63,030 bases of DNA from Bacteroidota bacterium (GCA_022711175.1 JAKLFM010000013.1:1-63030); one strand, 5' to 3'. Counted from the stretch's first letter, positions 43,714 through 52,515 are shown. Numbers and translations: made by a program. Notes: a model not told the origin generated them from the sequence alone.

Positions 43714-44358
43714 ATGAAAAACAGAATCCTTGCTTTATTTGTACTATTCTCATTTTATCTGCTGCTCTCATTATCTTGCAGTCATCCAAATCAACCAATT
43801 CCCGCCAATGTAACTCTGCTTGAGAATGGCAGGATAGGATTTATCATGCCTGAAGGAAGCAAAAAGGTGCCTGATTTAATGGAGGTAATTAAGGATATAT
43901 CACCAAACACCTTATATCTCTCGAAATTGGATTCTCTTTCCAGCAATTCACCCTTATTCTCAGTTCGGAAGTATGTCAATGATACTGCAACTCCTATGGA
44001 AATAGCCTTTGTTGAGTCGGTAATCGGGTACAGTTTCCAGGCTGAGAATCAGGAATCAGAGTTGACCGATTTCGGAGTCTATGATGAAAATGGAAGGCGT
44101 TATCGGTACACAGTAAAAAGGATTGGAATGGAAAACCTAAGTTCTTCTATGGCGAAATATTACCCGGAATCGGATGGTGATACCAACTCATTATATCCCT
44201 ATCCCGAAAGATATAAAATCATGTATTACTTCATGAAAAATGACATGGATACTGCGCTTTACGAACTTTCTGTTGTAACCAATCTTGAACAATTTGAGAA
44301 GGCAGATTCACTGCTGACGGCTATTTCAAAATCTTTTCAATTTTACGAACACAAATAG
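43714..44358 (+). CDS. Putative lipoprotein
   Basis: A 214-aa protein with a lipoprotein signal: a basic start, a hydrophobic core LFVLFSFYLLL and a lipobox LSLSC at Cys22. It should be anchored in the membrane facing the periplasm. The mature part has no recognised domain (PEGSKKVPDLMEVIKDI, and a C-terminal EKADSLLTAISKSFQFY). It is the last gene before a 1.8-kb gene-free stretch. Confidence 0.8.
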   Translation: MKNRILALFVLFSFYLLLSLSCSHPNQPIPANVTLLENGRIGFIMPEGSKKVPDLMEVIKDISPNTLYLSKLDSLSSNSPLFSVRKYVNDTATPMEIAFVESVIGYSFQAENQESELTDFGVYDENGRRYRYTVKRIGMENLSSSMAKYYPESDGDTNSLYPYPERYKIMYYFMKNDMDTALYELSVVTNLEQFEKADSLLTAISKSFQFYEHK

Positions 44359-45037
44359 GTTGAGGAGACAAACATTCGGATTCTTTCATTATTTCTTTTG
44401 GCAATTGCTGCTACGCAGTACCGGGGTCCCTGAGCGAAGTCGAAGGGTCCGCTCCCGCTCTCCCGAAAAGCGGGAGGAACTCCGCTAAACCGGACTATTG
44501 CAGCACGGGGGTAGGGCAGGGGGCAGTCCACGAGCAACCCCAAGGCAGTAAAAATAAAACCAGGTGCGCTATTCACTTCCTTCCCATAACCGATATCAAT
44601 GTTCATAAAGGAAAAATAACTTCCCGCCATTCGGCTTCCTACCCCGCAATTTTACATAATGCATGTTAATAGGCTTCCTTGCATTTTGGCATATTGATTG
44701 CGTTGCGTTCAGCCTATAACAGGCATTATGTACTTCGGGCTTCGCCAAATTGCCCCAACGCAACATCCTCATGGCTTATTATTTCCCTTTTATTCATGCA
44801 GTCTATCCCACGTAGCGGCTATCGCTTATATCCTGCATTCATGCGCACCAGGTTTTATTTTTCCTGCGCCACGCTGTCAACAAGCAATCTGAGAACCTTC
44901 CCGCATCCAAGCTGCTGCAATCAATTTCGTCCTTCGTCCTTTTCGTCATCGTCACTTAGTCTCCCTCATTTTCGGGCTCTTGTGTGCCTGCTTGCTGCCA
45001 TCACGCAACCCGTCGCAGCAGGCATCGTGCTGCAATC

Positions 45038-45059
45038 ATAAGCGCGAAGTGGCGCTTAT
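45038..45059. repeat. Perfect hairpin
   Basis: ATAAGCGC and GCGCTTAT pair over 8 bp around GAAGTG. There is no T run, so it is not an ordinary terminator. Confidence 0.7.
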
Positions 45060-45982
45060 CATTGCCAAGAAGCACTCACAAAAGCCCTCAATTCGGTCGC
45101 CATGCGTTCCTCTTCCTCATGCGTCCTCAGTTCTCAATTCATTTCGCAGCCCCACGGCAGCATATAAAGTCTATTCCACTTCGTTTTGGGTGTCACCTGC
45201 CATGCCCCATGTTCCCCGCTGCCTTCCAGACGCCTGCTATAACTTTAACCACCGCTCACGGCGACTGTGAAGTCAGCAGGTCACACCACGTTACGGTTAT
45301 CCACCCACACTTCGTTCCATTGCCTTCATAAGCTGCCAAGTACCTTCCCGCACCCCCTCTTGACGAGAAGATTGAGCCCCTTCCCACACCCATGCTGCTT
45401 TAATAAATGCCCATGCCTCCTGCGTCGGCATCAGGCATTCATTTCGCAGCCACACAAGCCTGCCTGCCATCTGTTGGCTATCGCCCAGCCGGCAGGCAGC
45501 ATCATGTATCACCCTTGCCTGCCATGCCTTTTGCCCGCCCCCATTTAGCAGCCCCCGGACGCCTCCTCCCCGCACTCTACCAACTCGTCCAACTTAATCT
45601 TCAGTAATTTTCAATTTTCAATTTTCAATTGTCAATTCCTCTTCTCACGGCGACCGTCGTCTGCTTTATGGGCCTCCGCAGTATGGCGTCAAGTGTGCTA
45701 CATGCCTCTGCTTTCTCCTCCCCACACCGTCCTTACGAGCTTTTGAGTTTACAAGCTAAGCGGTATTCGCTTCGCTCATCTTTGCGGCACTCTCCCTCCG
45801 GTCGATCCGTGCAGGCCTACCGGCAGTGCAGCATATCAAAACCACATATTTTATTAAATCCGGTAAATGGTTCCGGGATTATCATATCAAACCAGAACGA
45901 AAAAAACCGGAAAAAGAAAACGAACCCAATAATAGGGCATCCTTCCGGCTCAGTCAAGGCCAAGCCCTTCGGGCGCATTCAC

Positions 45983-46038
45983 TTTTTTATGCATAACACC
46001 AGCTTTTGCCTTGAAGGTCATTTCTCATGCATAAAAAA
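45983..46038. repeat. 12-bp inverted repeat upstream of the DUF6943-like gene
   Basis: TTTTTTATGCAT (45983-45994) is repeated inverted at 46027-46038 with a 32-bp spacer. It could serve as an operator, a bidirectional terminator or an ncRNA stem. The gene start is 162 bp downstream. Confidence 0.65.
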
Positions 46039-46199
46039 TTGACCTGCGGCCTTGCCTTAGCCTCCAGGCTGCCCTCCCTGCGTGGGTTCTTTTTCTTTTT
46101 TTCCTGGTTTTTTTCTTCCTCTGTTTTGTTGTGGGGGCGCAAGCGGTTCAAAACCAGGTACTTACAAAGTACCCGTAAACCATTAAAACTCAATACCTT

Positions 46200-46616
46200 A
46201 TGAAGATCACCACGCACAATCCCGCGCACGAGCGCACCCCTTATGAGTTTTACATACTCAATAAGGGCTACAATGCCGGCAAGCCTTTGCACCATCCCTG
46301 CCCGAACTGTTTCACCTGCCAGGCTTCCAGCCTGGAGGAGAAAGAGCTTTATTACTGGCTCTGCTTTGGCCTCTGGCAGGGCCGGGCCTTCCGGCCTTAC
46401 CTCATCGGGTCCGTCATCCCGTTTATCCGCTTAAATGACCTGCTCCAGGTCCTCAACCACTCAGGCATCCAGGCCATTGCCGAACTGGCAGCCTTCAAAG
46501 TTCTGGTCGACACCCTCAACCTGCTCGAATCCCGGGAGAAGGCGATGAAAAACACCCTCAGCCTCCTGGGTGAGGCCAAGCGTGCCACCGTTCACCATTA
46601 CCTCACCCGCCGCTAA
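46200..46616 (+). CDS. DUF6943-like conserved element protein
   Basis: A 138-aa protein with the pattern FYILNKGYNAGKPLHHPCPNCF near the N-terminus (quoted in part; Cys pair in PCPNCF), then LYYWLCFGLWQGRAF and YLIGSVIPFIRLNDLL, which I associate with DUF6943 proteins of Bacteroidetes conjugative and integrative elements. The CxxC may bind a metal. The function is unknown. Codon use is GC-rich, unlike the AT-rich defence genes before it. Confidence 0.75.
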   Translation: MKITTHNPAHERTPYEFYILNKGYNAGKPLHHPCPNCFTCQASSLEEKELYYWLCFGLWQGRAFRPYLIGSVIPFIRLNDLLQVLNHSGIQAIAELAAFKVLVDTLNLLESREKAMKNTLSLLGEAKRATVHHYLTRR

Positions 46617-46636
46617 TCTTATAACCCGCCCTGCCG

Positions 46637-46692
46637 GTCACTGAGCTGCTTGCTGAGCACTGAGCTTGTCGAAGTGTCGAAGCATGTCGATG
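46637..46692. repeat. Interspersed CACTGAGC/TGTCGAAG repeat
   Basis: CACTGAGCTGCTTGCTGAG is followed by CACTGAGCTTGTCGAAGTG and TCGAAGCATGTCGATGGG. It is the same family as 15162 and 44430, sitting between two small genes. Confidence 0.6.
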
Positions 46693-46722
46693 GGCCAGGC
46701 AGGGCCTTAAACCCCATCCAAA

Positions 46723-46938
46723 ATGAGACGTTACTCCAATGACCCCCGCACCATCACCGTCAAATATTCCGGTGAATGTGCCTCCTGCAATGCAGTCCTC
46801 CGCAAAGGATCCTTCGCTTACTACTGGCCATCCGACGGCAAGCTCTACTGCAAATCCTGCGGCGAATCCGACTACCTCTATTTCCTTTCCTCCGCTGCCG
46901 ATGAAGAAGTTTACCTGGGCACCGGCAACCCCTTCTGA
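46723..46938 (+). CDS. Small zinc-ribbon-like protein
   Basis: A 71-aa protein with two CxxC pairs, CASC (about residue 19) and CKSC (about residue 43), spaced as in a treble-clef zinc ribbon, and GSFAYYWPSDGKLY between them. Probably a metal-stabilised nucleic-acid or protein binder. It is encoded between two small element proteins in GC-rich codons. Function unknown. Confidence 0.75.
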   Translation: MRRYSNDPRTITVKYSGECASCNAVLRKGSFAYYWPSDGKLYCKSCGESDYLYFLSSAADEEVYLGTGNPF

Positions 46939-47019
46939 TCATCACCTGCATGCTCTCCCGAGGGTAATAGGGTAGGGCACCATGAACCAATTCTCTAATT
47001 TCCTAATCCCCAATCCACC

Positions 47020-47307
47020 ATGAACAAATTCCACGTCATCACCATCAAGAAGGTCTCCTTCAAGGTCCAGTCTGAGGAGATCAAAGAACACTCCCACCTG
47101 GAACCGGCAATCGCCGACCTCATGAAGTTCACCCGCGAGTGGCTCAAATCCTTCCTCGAAGCCGGCTTTGCCGAAGTCTCCTGCGCCATTTACTCCTTTG
47201 ATAAGGAAGAGCACCTCAGCCTTTACCCCGATGATGAAATCACCTCCGAGAGTATCCGCCGTTATGGTGACCTCATCAAGTCCTTTCAAATCGACATGTA
47301 TCGCTGA
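47020..47307 (+). CDS. Small hypothetical element protein
   Basis: A 95-aa protein starting MNKFHVITIKKVSFKVQ, mixed alpha/beta, with no recognised motif. It shares orientation and GC-rich codon use with the two preceding small genes and ends at a clear terminator, so the three form one accessory cluster. Confidence 0.7.
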   Translation: MNKFHVITIKKVSFKVQSEEIKEHSHLEPAIADLMKFTREWLKSFLEAGFAEVSCAIYSFDKEEHLSLYPDDEITSESIRRYGDLIKSFQIDMYR

Positions 47308-47329
47308 TATCCTTTTCTTTTTCTCATTA

Positions 47330-47353
47330 GGCCCGGCATCCCCGGGCTTTTTT
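47330..47353 (+). terminator. Intrinsic terminator
   Basis: GCCCGG-CATC-CCCGGGC followed by six Ts closes the three-gene small-protein cluster. Confidence 0.88.
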
Positions 47354-47386
47354 AGTTTTATGCAGTTATTTTAACTGCTATCTTCG

Positions 47387-47394
47387 TATATTTG
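47387..47394 (+). promoter_or_regulatory. -7 box for the YCF48-like gene
   Basis: TATATTTG matches TAnnTTTG, 120 bp upstream of the ATG at 47514. A GCAGTTA/TAACTGC hairpin (47362-47378) lies just upstream of it. Confidence 0.45.
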
Positions 47395-47513
47395 AGATCA
47401 TCATAGTCATGTGAATCTGATTTATTCTCACTGATAATGAAATTCACATGAGATTTGTAAGATTAACAGTTGCAACCACCAGTATTCTTTAAATATATAA
47501 TTAAATAACATAT

Positions 47514-48751
47514 ATGAAGGCGAAAATTCTAATTCTTGGAGGGCTGTTTTTGTGTAGTACTGCATACGCTCAATGGATACCGTTGAATAGTGGAACTACA
47601 AAAACGTTATGGTCCGTCGATTTTATTGATGTGAACACAGGGTATGCTGTTGGTGATTCCGGTACAATAATAAAAACCTCTGATGGAGGAGAAAATTGGT
47701 GCCTTCAAAATTCAGGAACATCTGTAATACTAAGATCAGTTTTTTTTGTAAATTCAGAGGTTGGGTATGCAGTTGGTAATGATGGAGTTATTCTCAGTAC
47801 TACAGATGGAGGCACGACCTGGATTGCTCAGGAATCCTGGATTACTGACCATCTAAATTCAGTCTGGTTTGTGGATAATCAAACCGGTTATGCTGTGAGC
47901 GAAGCAAAGCCAGGGAATACATGGGTTCATATTCTTAAAACAACAGACGGTGGATCCTTTTGGATGAATAGTTTTATCTATTATGACACATGGTCAATAC
48001 AAACATTTCTAAATTCAATATTCTTTTTAAATTCAGATATTGGTTATGCGCTTGGATGTACAAAGCGGGAGCAGAATTTTTATGTTTCTTTCTTATTAAA
48101 AACAGAGAATGGAGGACTAAACTGGGAATACAAATATGCCGGGTCGTTTGCAGCAAAGGAATTTGGCTTTTAAGTCCGGATACAGTTTTCATCGTTGGGG
48201 CTGATAGTTGGAATATGACTCCTCTTATAATGCAAACAACTGATAATTGTCAGACATGGCGAGTAGCAATGTATCCCGGATCGCATTGGGGACGGTTATA
48301 TTCAATCTGTTTTTCTGACAATAACACTGGTTATGCTGTAGGAGGTGCATCTCTATTCGCAAAATCGGATAATGCAGGTACAAATTGGGCACTCCGAACT
48401 GATATGGGAGGTAGCGATGTTGATTTTCCTGCCGTTGATACAGGCTATATTGTTGGCGGCTTTGGAGCTATTTATAAAACAACAAATGGAGGAATAGTAG
48501 GTGCAGATTTTCCTCCTGCAGAATCAGATGTATTACAGATTTATCCAAATCCGGCAACCTCAAATATCACAATCGATACACCCCATTCAGGTTATTTATC
48601 AATATATAATATAAATAATCAATTGCTTTTGCACCAGATAACTGTCGCGCATAAAACAGTTGTTGATATCAGCACTTTCCCGGATGGTGTTTACTTAATT
48701 AAGGTTGTATGGGACGAAGGTGTGCAGTTTGCGAAAGTAATTAAAGAATAA
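47514..48751 (+). pseudogene. Frameshifted secreted YCF48/BNR-repeat protein with T9SS-type tail
   Basis: Two frames together encode one ~412-aa protein. The first (to 48173) has a signal peptide (LILGGLFLCSTAYAQ) and repeats of the YCF48 kind (VDFIDVNTGYAVGDSGTIIKT, shown in part; then FVNSEVGYAVGNDG). It stops at TAA 48171. Sequence from about 48168 in the next frame continues seamlessly with LLSPDTVFIVG, more repeats, and a C-terminal sorting domain IYPNPATSNITID ending YLIKVVWDEGVQFAKVIKE. Adding one T to the T4 run at 48168-48171 restores the frame. So it is either a recent pseudogene, phase variation, or a sequencing error. The product would be secreted by the type IX system. Confidence 0.85.
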
Positions 48752-48808
48752 TGTTCCTCTTTCCACAACCTGGTAAGGCTAAGCGCTAAATACTAACTGC
48801 TAATATCC

Positions 48809-49981
48809 TCACACCCTCCCCACCTTAACCATCCTCTTCCTGTTTATAATCACCTTCGCCATAACCGCATACCTTGCAGCATCAATGGCATCGTTGAACT
48901 TATCAATAGGCTCATTGGTTGCCTTTCCTGCCTGGTCTTCCTTCCACTTGTAATTCTTCAGCTCCCGGATGAGGTTGATCGACCGCTTGGTCACATTAAG
49001 CCGGTAACGCTGCAGGATGTCGATCCCTGCCAGGATAGAGTCCTTCCCTTTGAAGGTTGCCTGTATGTTGAACCCTTCCTTCCGGATCTCGAAAATGCAC
49101 TTCGGCTGGTTGTCGGCAATGATCTCATCGGTCCATTTCAGCCCGAGTTCGCCCATCTGCCGGGCAATATCCTGGTTGGTGAGGCCGCGGCTGTAGATGA
49201 GTTCATCCAGCCACAGCTCACCGCCCTTCATCCCGACCTTGATAAGGGTAGTGGGATCGTTGGTAAACCCGAAATCCATCCCGTACACCACCCATTTGCA
49301 GTCGGCGGGGAACTCCTCCACCTGCTGCCAGTTGCTGAGGATGAGCCCCTTGATCTGCCCGGGCAGTCCAAGCCCATACACACGCCAGTAATTCTCATCC
49401 ACATATTTGAGCTGTTCGATCTCTTTCACCACCTCCGCCGGCAGGAACTGGACATTGTCGAGGTAGGTGGACTGTATGAAGGTGCAGTCGGGGCGGGGGA
49501 TCACCAGGTCGTAGATCCAGTGCTCCTCCATGCTGGGGTTATAGTCCAGGAAGATCTGCTTCTCGGTGCGGATGCTGAGCTGCACCCAGTCCTCGAGGGT
49601 GAGTTCGTTGGCTTCGTTGATGAAAAGGTAGGTGCGTTTGGCCCCGCGCTTCTTCTGGGGCTGGTCGAGGCTCACGAACTCGAACAGGTTGCCGTTGAGC
49701 AGGTATGTGTTTTCGGTTTTATTCTGGAACTTTTCATCGAAAAGATCGTAGTTGCGGAGGATTTCGTAGAAATCCCGCATGGCTGACCCCTTGAGGCTGG
49801 GCAGGGTTTTCCGCACGATGGTGAAAACGGCATCATTCTCTTCTAATGCTTTGACCAGGATTAAAAGCTGAAGGATGGAGTAGGTTTTGCCCGACCGGCT
49901 TGAGCCCTGGTTGACCACGATTTTGGTGGTGGCTTCGAAATTCTTCCGGAAAACAATGGATGCATTGGCATTAAGTTCCAT
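48809..49981 (-). CDS. Phage terminase large subunit
   Basis: A 390-aa packaging motor of the PBSX-type large terminase. The N-terminal ATPase has Walker A GSSRSGKTYS (about residue 26), Walker B in TYLFINEANELT, and FLDYNPS as the coupling motif. The C-terminal RNase H-like nuclease has YGMDFGFTNDPTTL and DNQPKCIFEIRKEG plus DAIDAARYAV with late aspartates. It is 6 bp after the TerS-like gene in the same direction. No portal or capsid gene follows; the next gene on this side is the unrelated secreted protein on the other strand. Confidence 0.92.
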   Translation of the reverse strand: MELNANASIVFRKNFEATTKIVVNQGSSRSGKTYSILQLLILVKALEENDAVFTIVRKTLPSLKGSAMRDFYEILRNYDLFDEKFQNKTENTYLLNGNLFEFVSLDQPQKKRGAKRTYLFINEANELTLEDWVQLSIRTEKQIFLDYNPSMEEHWIYDLVIPRPDCTFIQSTYLDNVQFLPAEVVKEIEQLKYVDENYWRVYGLGLPGQIKGLILSNWQQVEEFPADCKWVVYGMDFGFTNDPTTLIKVGMKGGELWLDELIYSRGLTNQDIARQMGELGLKWTDEIIADNQPKCIFEIRKEGFNIQATFKGKDSILAGIDILQRYRLNVTKRSINLIRELKNYKWKEDQAGKATNEPIDKFNDAIDAARYAVMAKVIINRKRMVKVGRV

Positions 49982-49987
49982 GAAAAA

Positions 49988-50320
49988 TTAAATTGATTCC
50001 TTGATTTCCGGGATTTGATCAGCTGGCTTACCAGGGGGGACGATTTGAAAGACGACTTTGGTGATCGTTTTGTCTTTGCTTTCCACTTCCATATTCACCC
50101 GGTTCTGCTTGGGCCGGACGTACTCCTGCAGATTGAACCACAATTCGACCACCTTCTCAGGTTTCATCTTCATGATGTAATCCTCAATGATGTCATCAAG
50201 CATTGAAAGGACTGTCTCCACCTGTATCTTCTGCTCCCGTGTGACTTTGTTTTTGACACCCTTTGGCCGCCCCCCCTGCCCGGGTTTGAACTGCCATTCT
50301 TTTTCTGTCTTCTGTTCCAT
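49988..50320 (-). CDS. Terminase small subunit-like (DUF5681-type) protein
   Basis: A 110-aa protein with the N-terminal FKPGQGGRPKGVKNKVT signature (DUF5681-like: PGQGGRPKG), basic and probably DNA-binding, then a helical body. In phages these proteins lie just before TerL and recognise the packaging site. The start precedes the terL gene by 6 bp. It is an operon with the HTH gene upstream. Confidence 0.75.
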   Translation of the reverse strand: MEQKTEKEWQFKPGQGGRPKGVKNKVTREQKIQVETVLSMLDDIIEDYIMKMKPEKVVELWFNLQEYVRPKQNRVNMEVESKDKTITKVVFQIVPPGKPADQIPEIKESI

Positions 50321-50379
50321 TTTACCTACTTTAACCTATTTTAGGTCAACACCAAGCATCTCGGTAATAATTTGGGCAC

Positions 50380-50616
50380 TTACTTTTTATAAACCCACTT
50401 CTCAATTGAGCTCACACTTACATCGTAAAGATCACTCAATTCATACTTTATATCAGTATAAGTGCGATTCCCTTTAGCCCATTTGTAATAGAGCTGCTTT
50501 ACCAGCCATTTCCTTGCTTCTCGCTGATTCAGGATTCCTTTCTCGACGACTTCACTTACATCCAGTCCGAATTCTTTTCGGATGTCTTCTACAATATTCG
50601 TTTTTATGAGTCCCAT
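50380..50616 (-). CDS. Small HTH-type phage protein
   Basis: A 78-aa protein. The C-terminal half (RTYTDIKYELSDLYDVSVSSIEKWVY) reads as a helix-turn-helix resembling phage terminase-associated or homeodomain-like HTH proteins. It is first in the minus-strand HTH-TerS-TerL unit, 33 bp downstream of the -7 box at 50656-50663. It may be the true DNA-recognition part of the packaging module or a regulator. Confidence 0.68.
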   Translation of the reverse strand: MGLIKTNIVEDIRKEFGLDVSEVVEKGILNQREARKWLVKQLYYKWAKGNRTYTDIKYELSDLYDVSVSSIEKWVYKK

Positions 50617-50964
50617 TGGAGTGATTTTAGATTTATTATCTTTATATTATAAAATCAAAATTAATATATTATAAATTTATTATCAATTGTTTAACAAACA
50701 TTTTGCCATTCTTTACGAGGTCCTCACAATAATGCATGAACTTCTTTCATATTATAATCAAGTACAATTATACTATCTAATAATAGAGGCTTTAGTTGAA
50801 AAGTAAATATTTTTTATACTAAGTATCTAACATATTTACAAGTATTTCATTGATTATTTAAATCTGATTGAACAATACTACCGAAACACTTTTCCATTCA
50901 CATCAAATTAATTAAGATCGGCAAAAAAAAGTAAAAGGCCACTCTTTCGGGCAGCCTTCAACTT
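50617..50964. other. AT-rich spacer between the phage block and integrase
   Basis: No gene is seen. It contains the minus-strand -7 box TAATTTTG at 50656-50663, which drives the phage block, and otherwise only AT-rich low-complexity DNA. Confidence 0.6.
50656..50663 (-). promoter_or_regulatory. -7 box of the HTH-TerS-TerL unit
   Basis: The minus strand reads TAATTTTG, a match to TAnnTTTG, 40 bp before the first ATG (50616). Confidence 0.5.
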
Positions 50965-52191
50965 TTAGTTCGATAATTCCTGATCATACATCCCGTAAAT
51001 CTTTTGCATATCCTTATTAATCAGGTCATCCACCACCCGGGCATATTTCTTGGTCATATTCACGCTCGAATGTCCCAGCATCTTTGAAACAACTTCTATA
51101 GATACCTGGTTCGAAAGTGTCACTGTCGTTGCAAATGTATGCCTTGCAGTATGGGTGCTCAAATTCTTCTTAATCCCGCACAAGTCGGCGATCTCTTTCA
51201 GGTAGGCATTCATCTTTTGGTTCGTATAAACAGGCAGCACACAACCATTAGCGATACAATAGGGATGTTCTTTGTACTTATTTAGTAGATTGACAGCGGG
51301 CTCCAGCATTGGCACACTGCACCAATTCTTGGTCTTTTGCCTTCTTTTCTTGATCCATGGCTTTCCATTCTTATCTTCTAAATCCTCATATTTTAGGTTC
51401 TTTACATCAATAAATGCCAATCCGGTGAAACAACAGAATAAATAGACATCCCTTACTTGCTGCATTCGTTCAATCTCAAAATGTTTATTCATCATTATCC
51501 TTAACTCCTCATTTGTCAGATACGCAAGATCGACATCATCCAGGCGGTGCTTTATATTCCTGTATGGATCAGCCTTAATCCATCCGTTTGCCAATGCTAT
51601 CCGAATGATCTTCTTTAAATTTTTCAAATATTTGATGGCCGTATTATTGCAGCATTTCCGCTTCGTCTTAAGGTAATACTCAAAGTCGCTGATGAACATT
51701 GGATTAATCTCGTACAGAAACATATCAGTCCGCTTATATTTAAATTTGATAAAGTCCTCAGTATGCTTGTAACAGGTCTTATATCTTTCTGCAGTTCCTG
51801 GTGCGAAATCCTTGCCTACCAGGGATACCACCTTTTCATTGTGGTCTTTGAATATTTGCAGGATAGTCTTGTTGTCATTGTCTATTCCAAAATGAAAATT
51901 CTTGAGTTCATGGGCAGTTATTGGTTTCCCAAGTTCCTCCAGCTCCCTTTTCTTCAGTAATAAGTTCGACTTGACAAAGTCCAGATAAGAATTGATTTCT
52001 TTTGCTGATTTGGTACATGAACCTAACCTTCCCTTTTCAATATTCCATTCCTCCGGATCGACGGTTCTACCAATAGCAAATTCTGCCCTTTGTTTGTTTA
52101 CGGTGATGCGGGCATAGATTGGCACCAAACCGTTTTTCTGAGCCTTTCCCCTATTTATGTAATAGAGGACAGTGAATGTTGCTCGCTTCAT
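50965..52191 (-). CDS. Tyrosine recombinase (integrase) of element B
   Basis: About 408 aa from ATG 52191 (MKRATFTVLYYINRG). The catalytic domain shows TGLAFIDVKNL, where Arg I of classical enzymes is Ala, then HTARHTF (His-x-x-Arg), MLGHSS, and the likely nucleophile in MTKKYARV. Loss of Arg I is known in IntDOT-type Bacteroides integrases. A TTG at 52215 would lengthen it, but it overlaps the -7 box at 52213-52220, so the ATG is preferred. It reads away from the tRNA whose 3' end it targets, 240 bp away. Its tail is nearly identical to the remnant at 1-199. Confidence 0.93.
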   Translation of the reverse strand: MKRATFTVLYYINRGKAQKNGLVPIYARITVNKQRAEFAIGRTVDPEEWNIEKGRLGSCTKSAKEINSYLDFVKSNLLLKKRELEELGKPITAHELKNFHFGIDNDNKTILQIFKDHNEKVVSLVGKDFAPGTAERYKTCYKHTEDFIKFKYKRTDMFLYEINPMFISDFEYYLKTKRKCCNNTAIKYLKNLKKIIRIALANGWIKADPYRNIKHRLDDVDLAYLTNEELRIMMNKHFEIERMQQVRDVYLFCCFTGLAFIDVKNLKYEDLEDKNGKPWIKKRRQKTKNWCSVPMLEPAVNLLNKYKEHPYCIANGCVLPVYTNQKMNAYLKEIADLCGIKKNLSTHTARHTFATTVTLSNQVSIEVVSKMLGHSSVNMTKKYARVVDDLINKDMQKIYGMYDQELSN

Positions 52192-52212
52192 TTTTGTATG
52201 AATTAGGTTTAA

Positions 52213-52220
52213 CAAAAATA
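52213..52220 (-). promoter_or_regulatory. -7 box of the element B integrase
   Basis: The minus strand reads TATTTTTG (TAnnTTTG). It places the transcript start near 52206 and decides for ATG 52191 as the integrase start. Confidence 0.5.
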
Positions 52221-52282
52221 GATTTATCGGGCAACAAGTAGAAATGCAATATGCTGTAAATCAGTGAATAATCTTCATAAAA

Positions 52283-52314
52283 GGCGGACATTTTCAGTTT
52301 TTAAAAAGTCCGCC
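52283..52314. repeat. Inverted repeat upstream of integrase B
   Basis: GGCGGAC (52283-52289) and GTCCGCC (52308-52314) are separated by 18 bp between the integrase promoter and the att site. A possible recombinase, excisionase or operator site. Confidence 0.5.
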
Positions 52315-52362
52315 GATTTTTCCACCGCAAATATGCCTTTTTTGGCACTTTTCTGCTGGTTG

Positions 52363-52406
52363 AAAAAATAAAAAAACCACTGAATGGTACTCATTTTCAG
52401 TGGTTT
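52363..52406 (-). terminator. Terminator of tRNA-Ser(TGA), brought in by element B
   Basis: AAACCACTGAA (52374-52384) and TTCAGTGGTTT (52396-52406) form an 11-bp stem followed on the minus strand by seven Ts. It lies 24 bp past the tRNA 3' end, inside the element, replacing the terminator now found at 1686-1720. Confidence 0.82.
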
Positions 52407-52429
52407 ACGTTAAAACTCATTTTTACTCA

Positions 52430-52449
52430 GCGGAGAGAGAGGGATTCGA
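52430..52449. other. attL within the tRNA-Ser(TGA) 3' end
   Basis: GCGGAGAGAGAGGGATTCGA, shared with 1724-1743 (20 of 20) and 10073-10092 (18 of 20). It covers the acceptor strand and T-loop edge of the tRNA, so integration restores the gene. Confidence 0.85.
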
Positions 52450-52515
52450 ACCCCCGGACCCTTGCAGGTCAACGGTTTTCAAGACCGCCGCGATCGACCA
52501 CTCTGCCATCTCTCC
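52431..52515 (-). tRNA. tRNA-Ser(TGA)
   Basis: An 85-nt type II tRNA. Acceptor GGAGAGA (52509-52515) pairs with TCTCTCC (52432-52438), with discriminator G at 52431. The anticodon loop CTTGAAA gives anticodon UGA, reading UCA serine codons. The long variable arm and T-loop GGTTCGAATCC are present. Its 3' end is the integration target of the island. Confidence 0.95.

Larger units (their letters stand above)
44359..46199. other. 1.8-kb gene-free, GC-richer region with many inverted repeats
   Basis: No reading frame here resembles a protein; translations are rich in Cys, His, Pro and Ser and shift constantly. Notable structure: a CTGAGCGAAGTCGAAGGGTCC repeat (44430-44450), a perfect hairpin ATAAGCGC-GAAGTG-GCGCTTAT (45038-45059), CTGCCTGCC/GGCAGGCAG (45460-45498), CTCACGGCGAC twice (about 45254 and 45646), and TTTTTTATGCAT/ATGCATAAAAAA (45983-45994 and 46027-46038). 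It could hold a transfer or replication locus, decayed genes, or structured RNA. Confidence 0.6.
10073..52449. mobile_element. Element B: ~42-kb genomic island with phage packaging genes and defence cargo
   Basis: Its ends are the att-like repeat at 10073-10092 and the tRNA-Ser(TGA) 3' end at 52430-52449. The integrase lies next to the tRNA on the minus strand, followed by an HTH/TerS/TerL block. Replication genes with iterons lie at the other end, and a defence island fills the middle. No capsid, portal, tail, relaxase or type IV secretion gene was seen. I infer an integrated island, possibly phage-satellite-like or a defence-loaded phage remnant; the boundary is supported by repeats and integrase position. 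Confidence 0.65.

Noticed and set aside
44690..44770. attC-like inverted repeat (GCGTTG ... CAACGC)
   Set aside because: No integron integrase is present, the cassette-like spacing is missing, and the match is limited to six bases.
44673..46042. Several 60-140-codon frames in the GC-rich spacer
   Set aside because: Unusual Cys/His/Pro composition, overlapping frames on both strands and no motif; treated as noncoding.
10073..52449. Element B as a conjugative transposon
   Set aside because: VirE_N, excisionase-like and DUF6943-like genes are typical companions, but no relaxase, coupling protein or Tra gene is visible.
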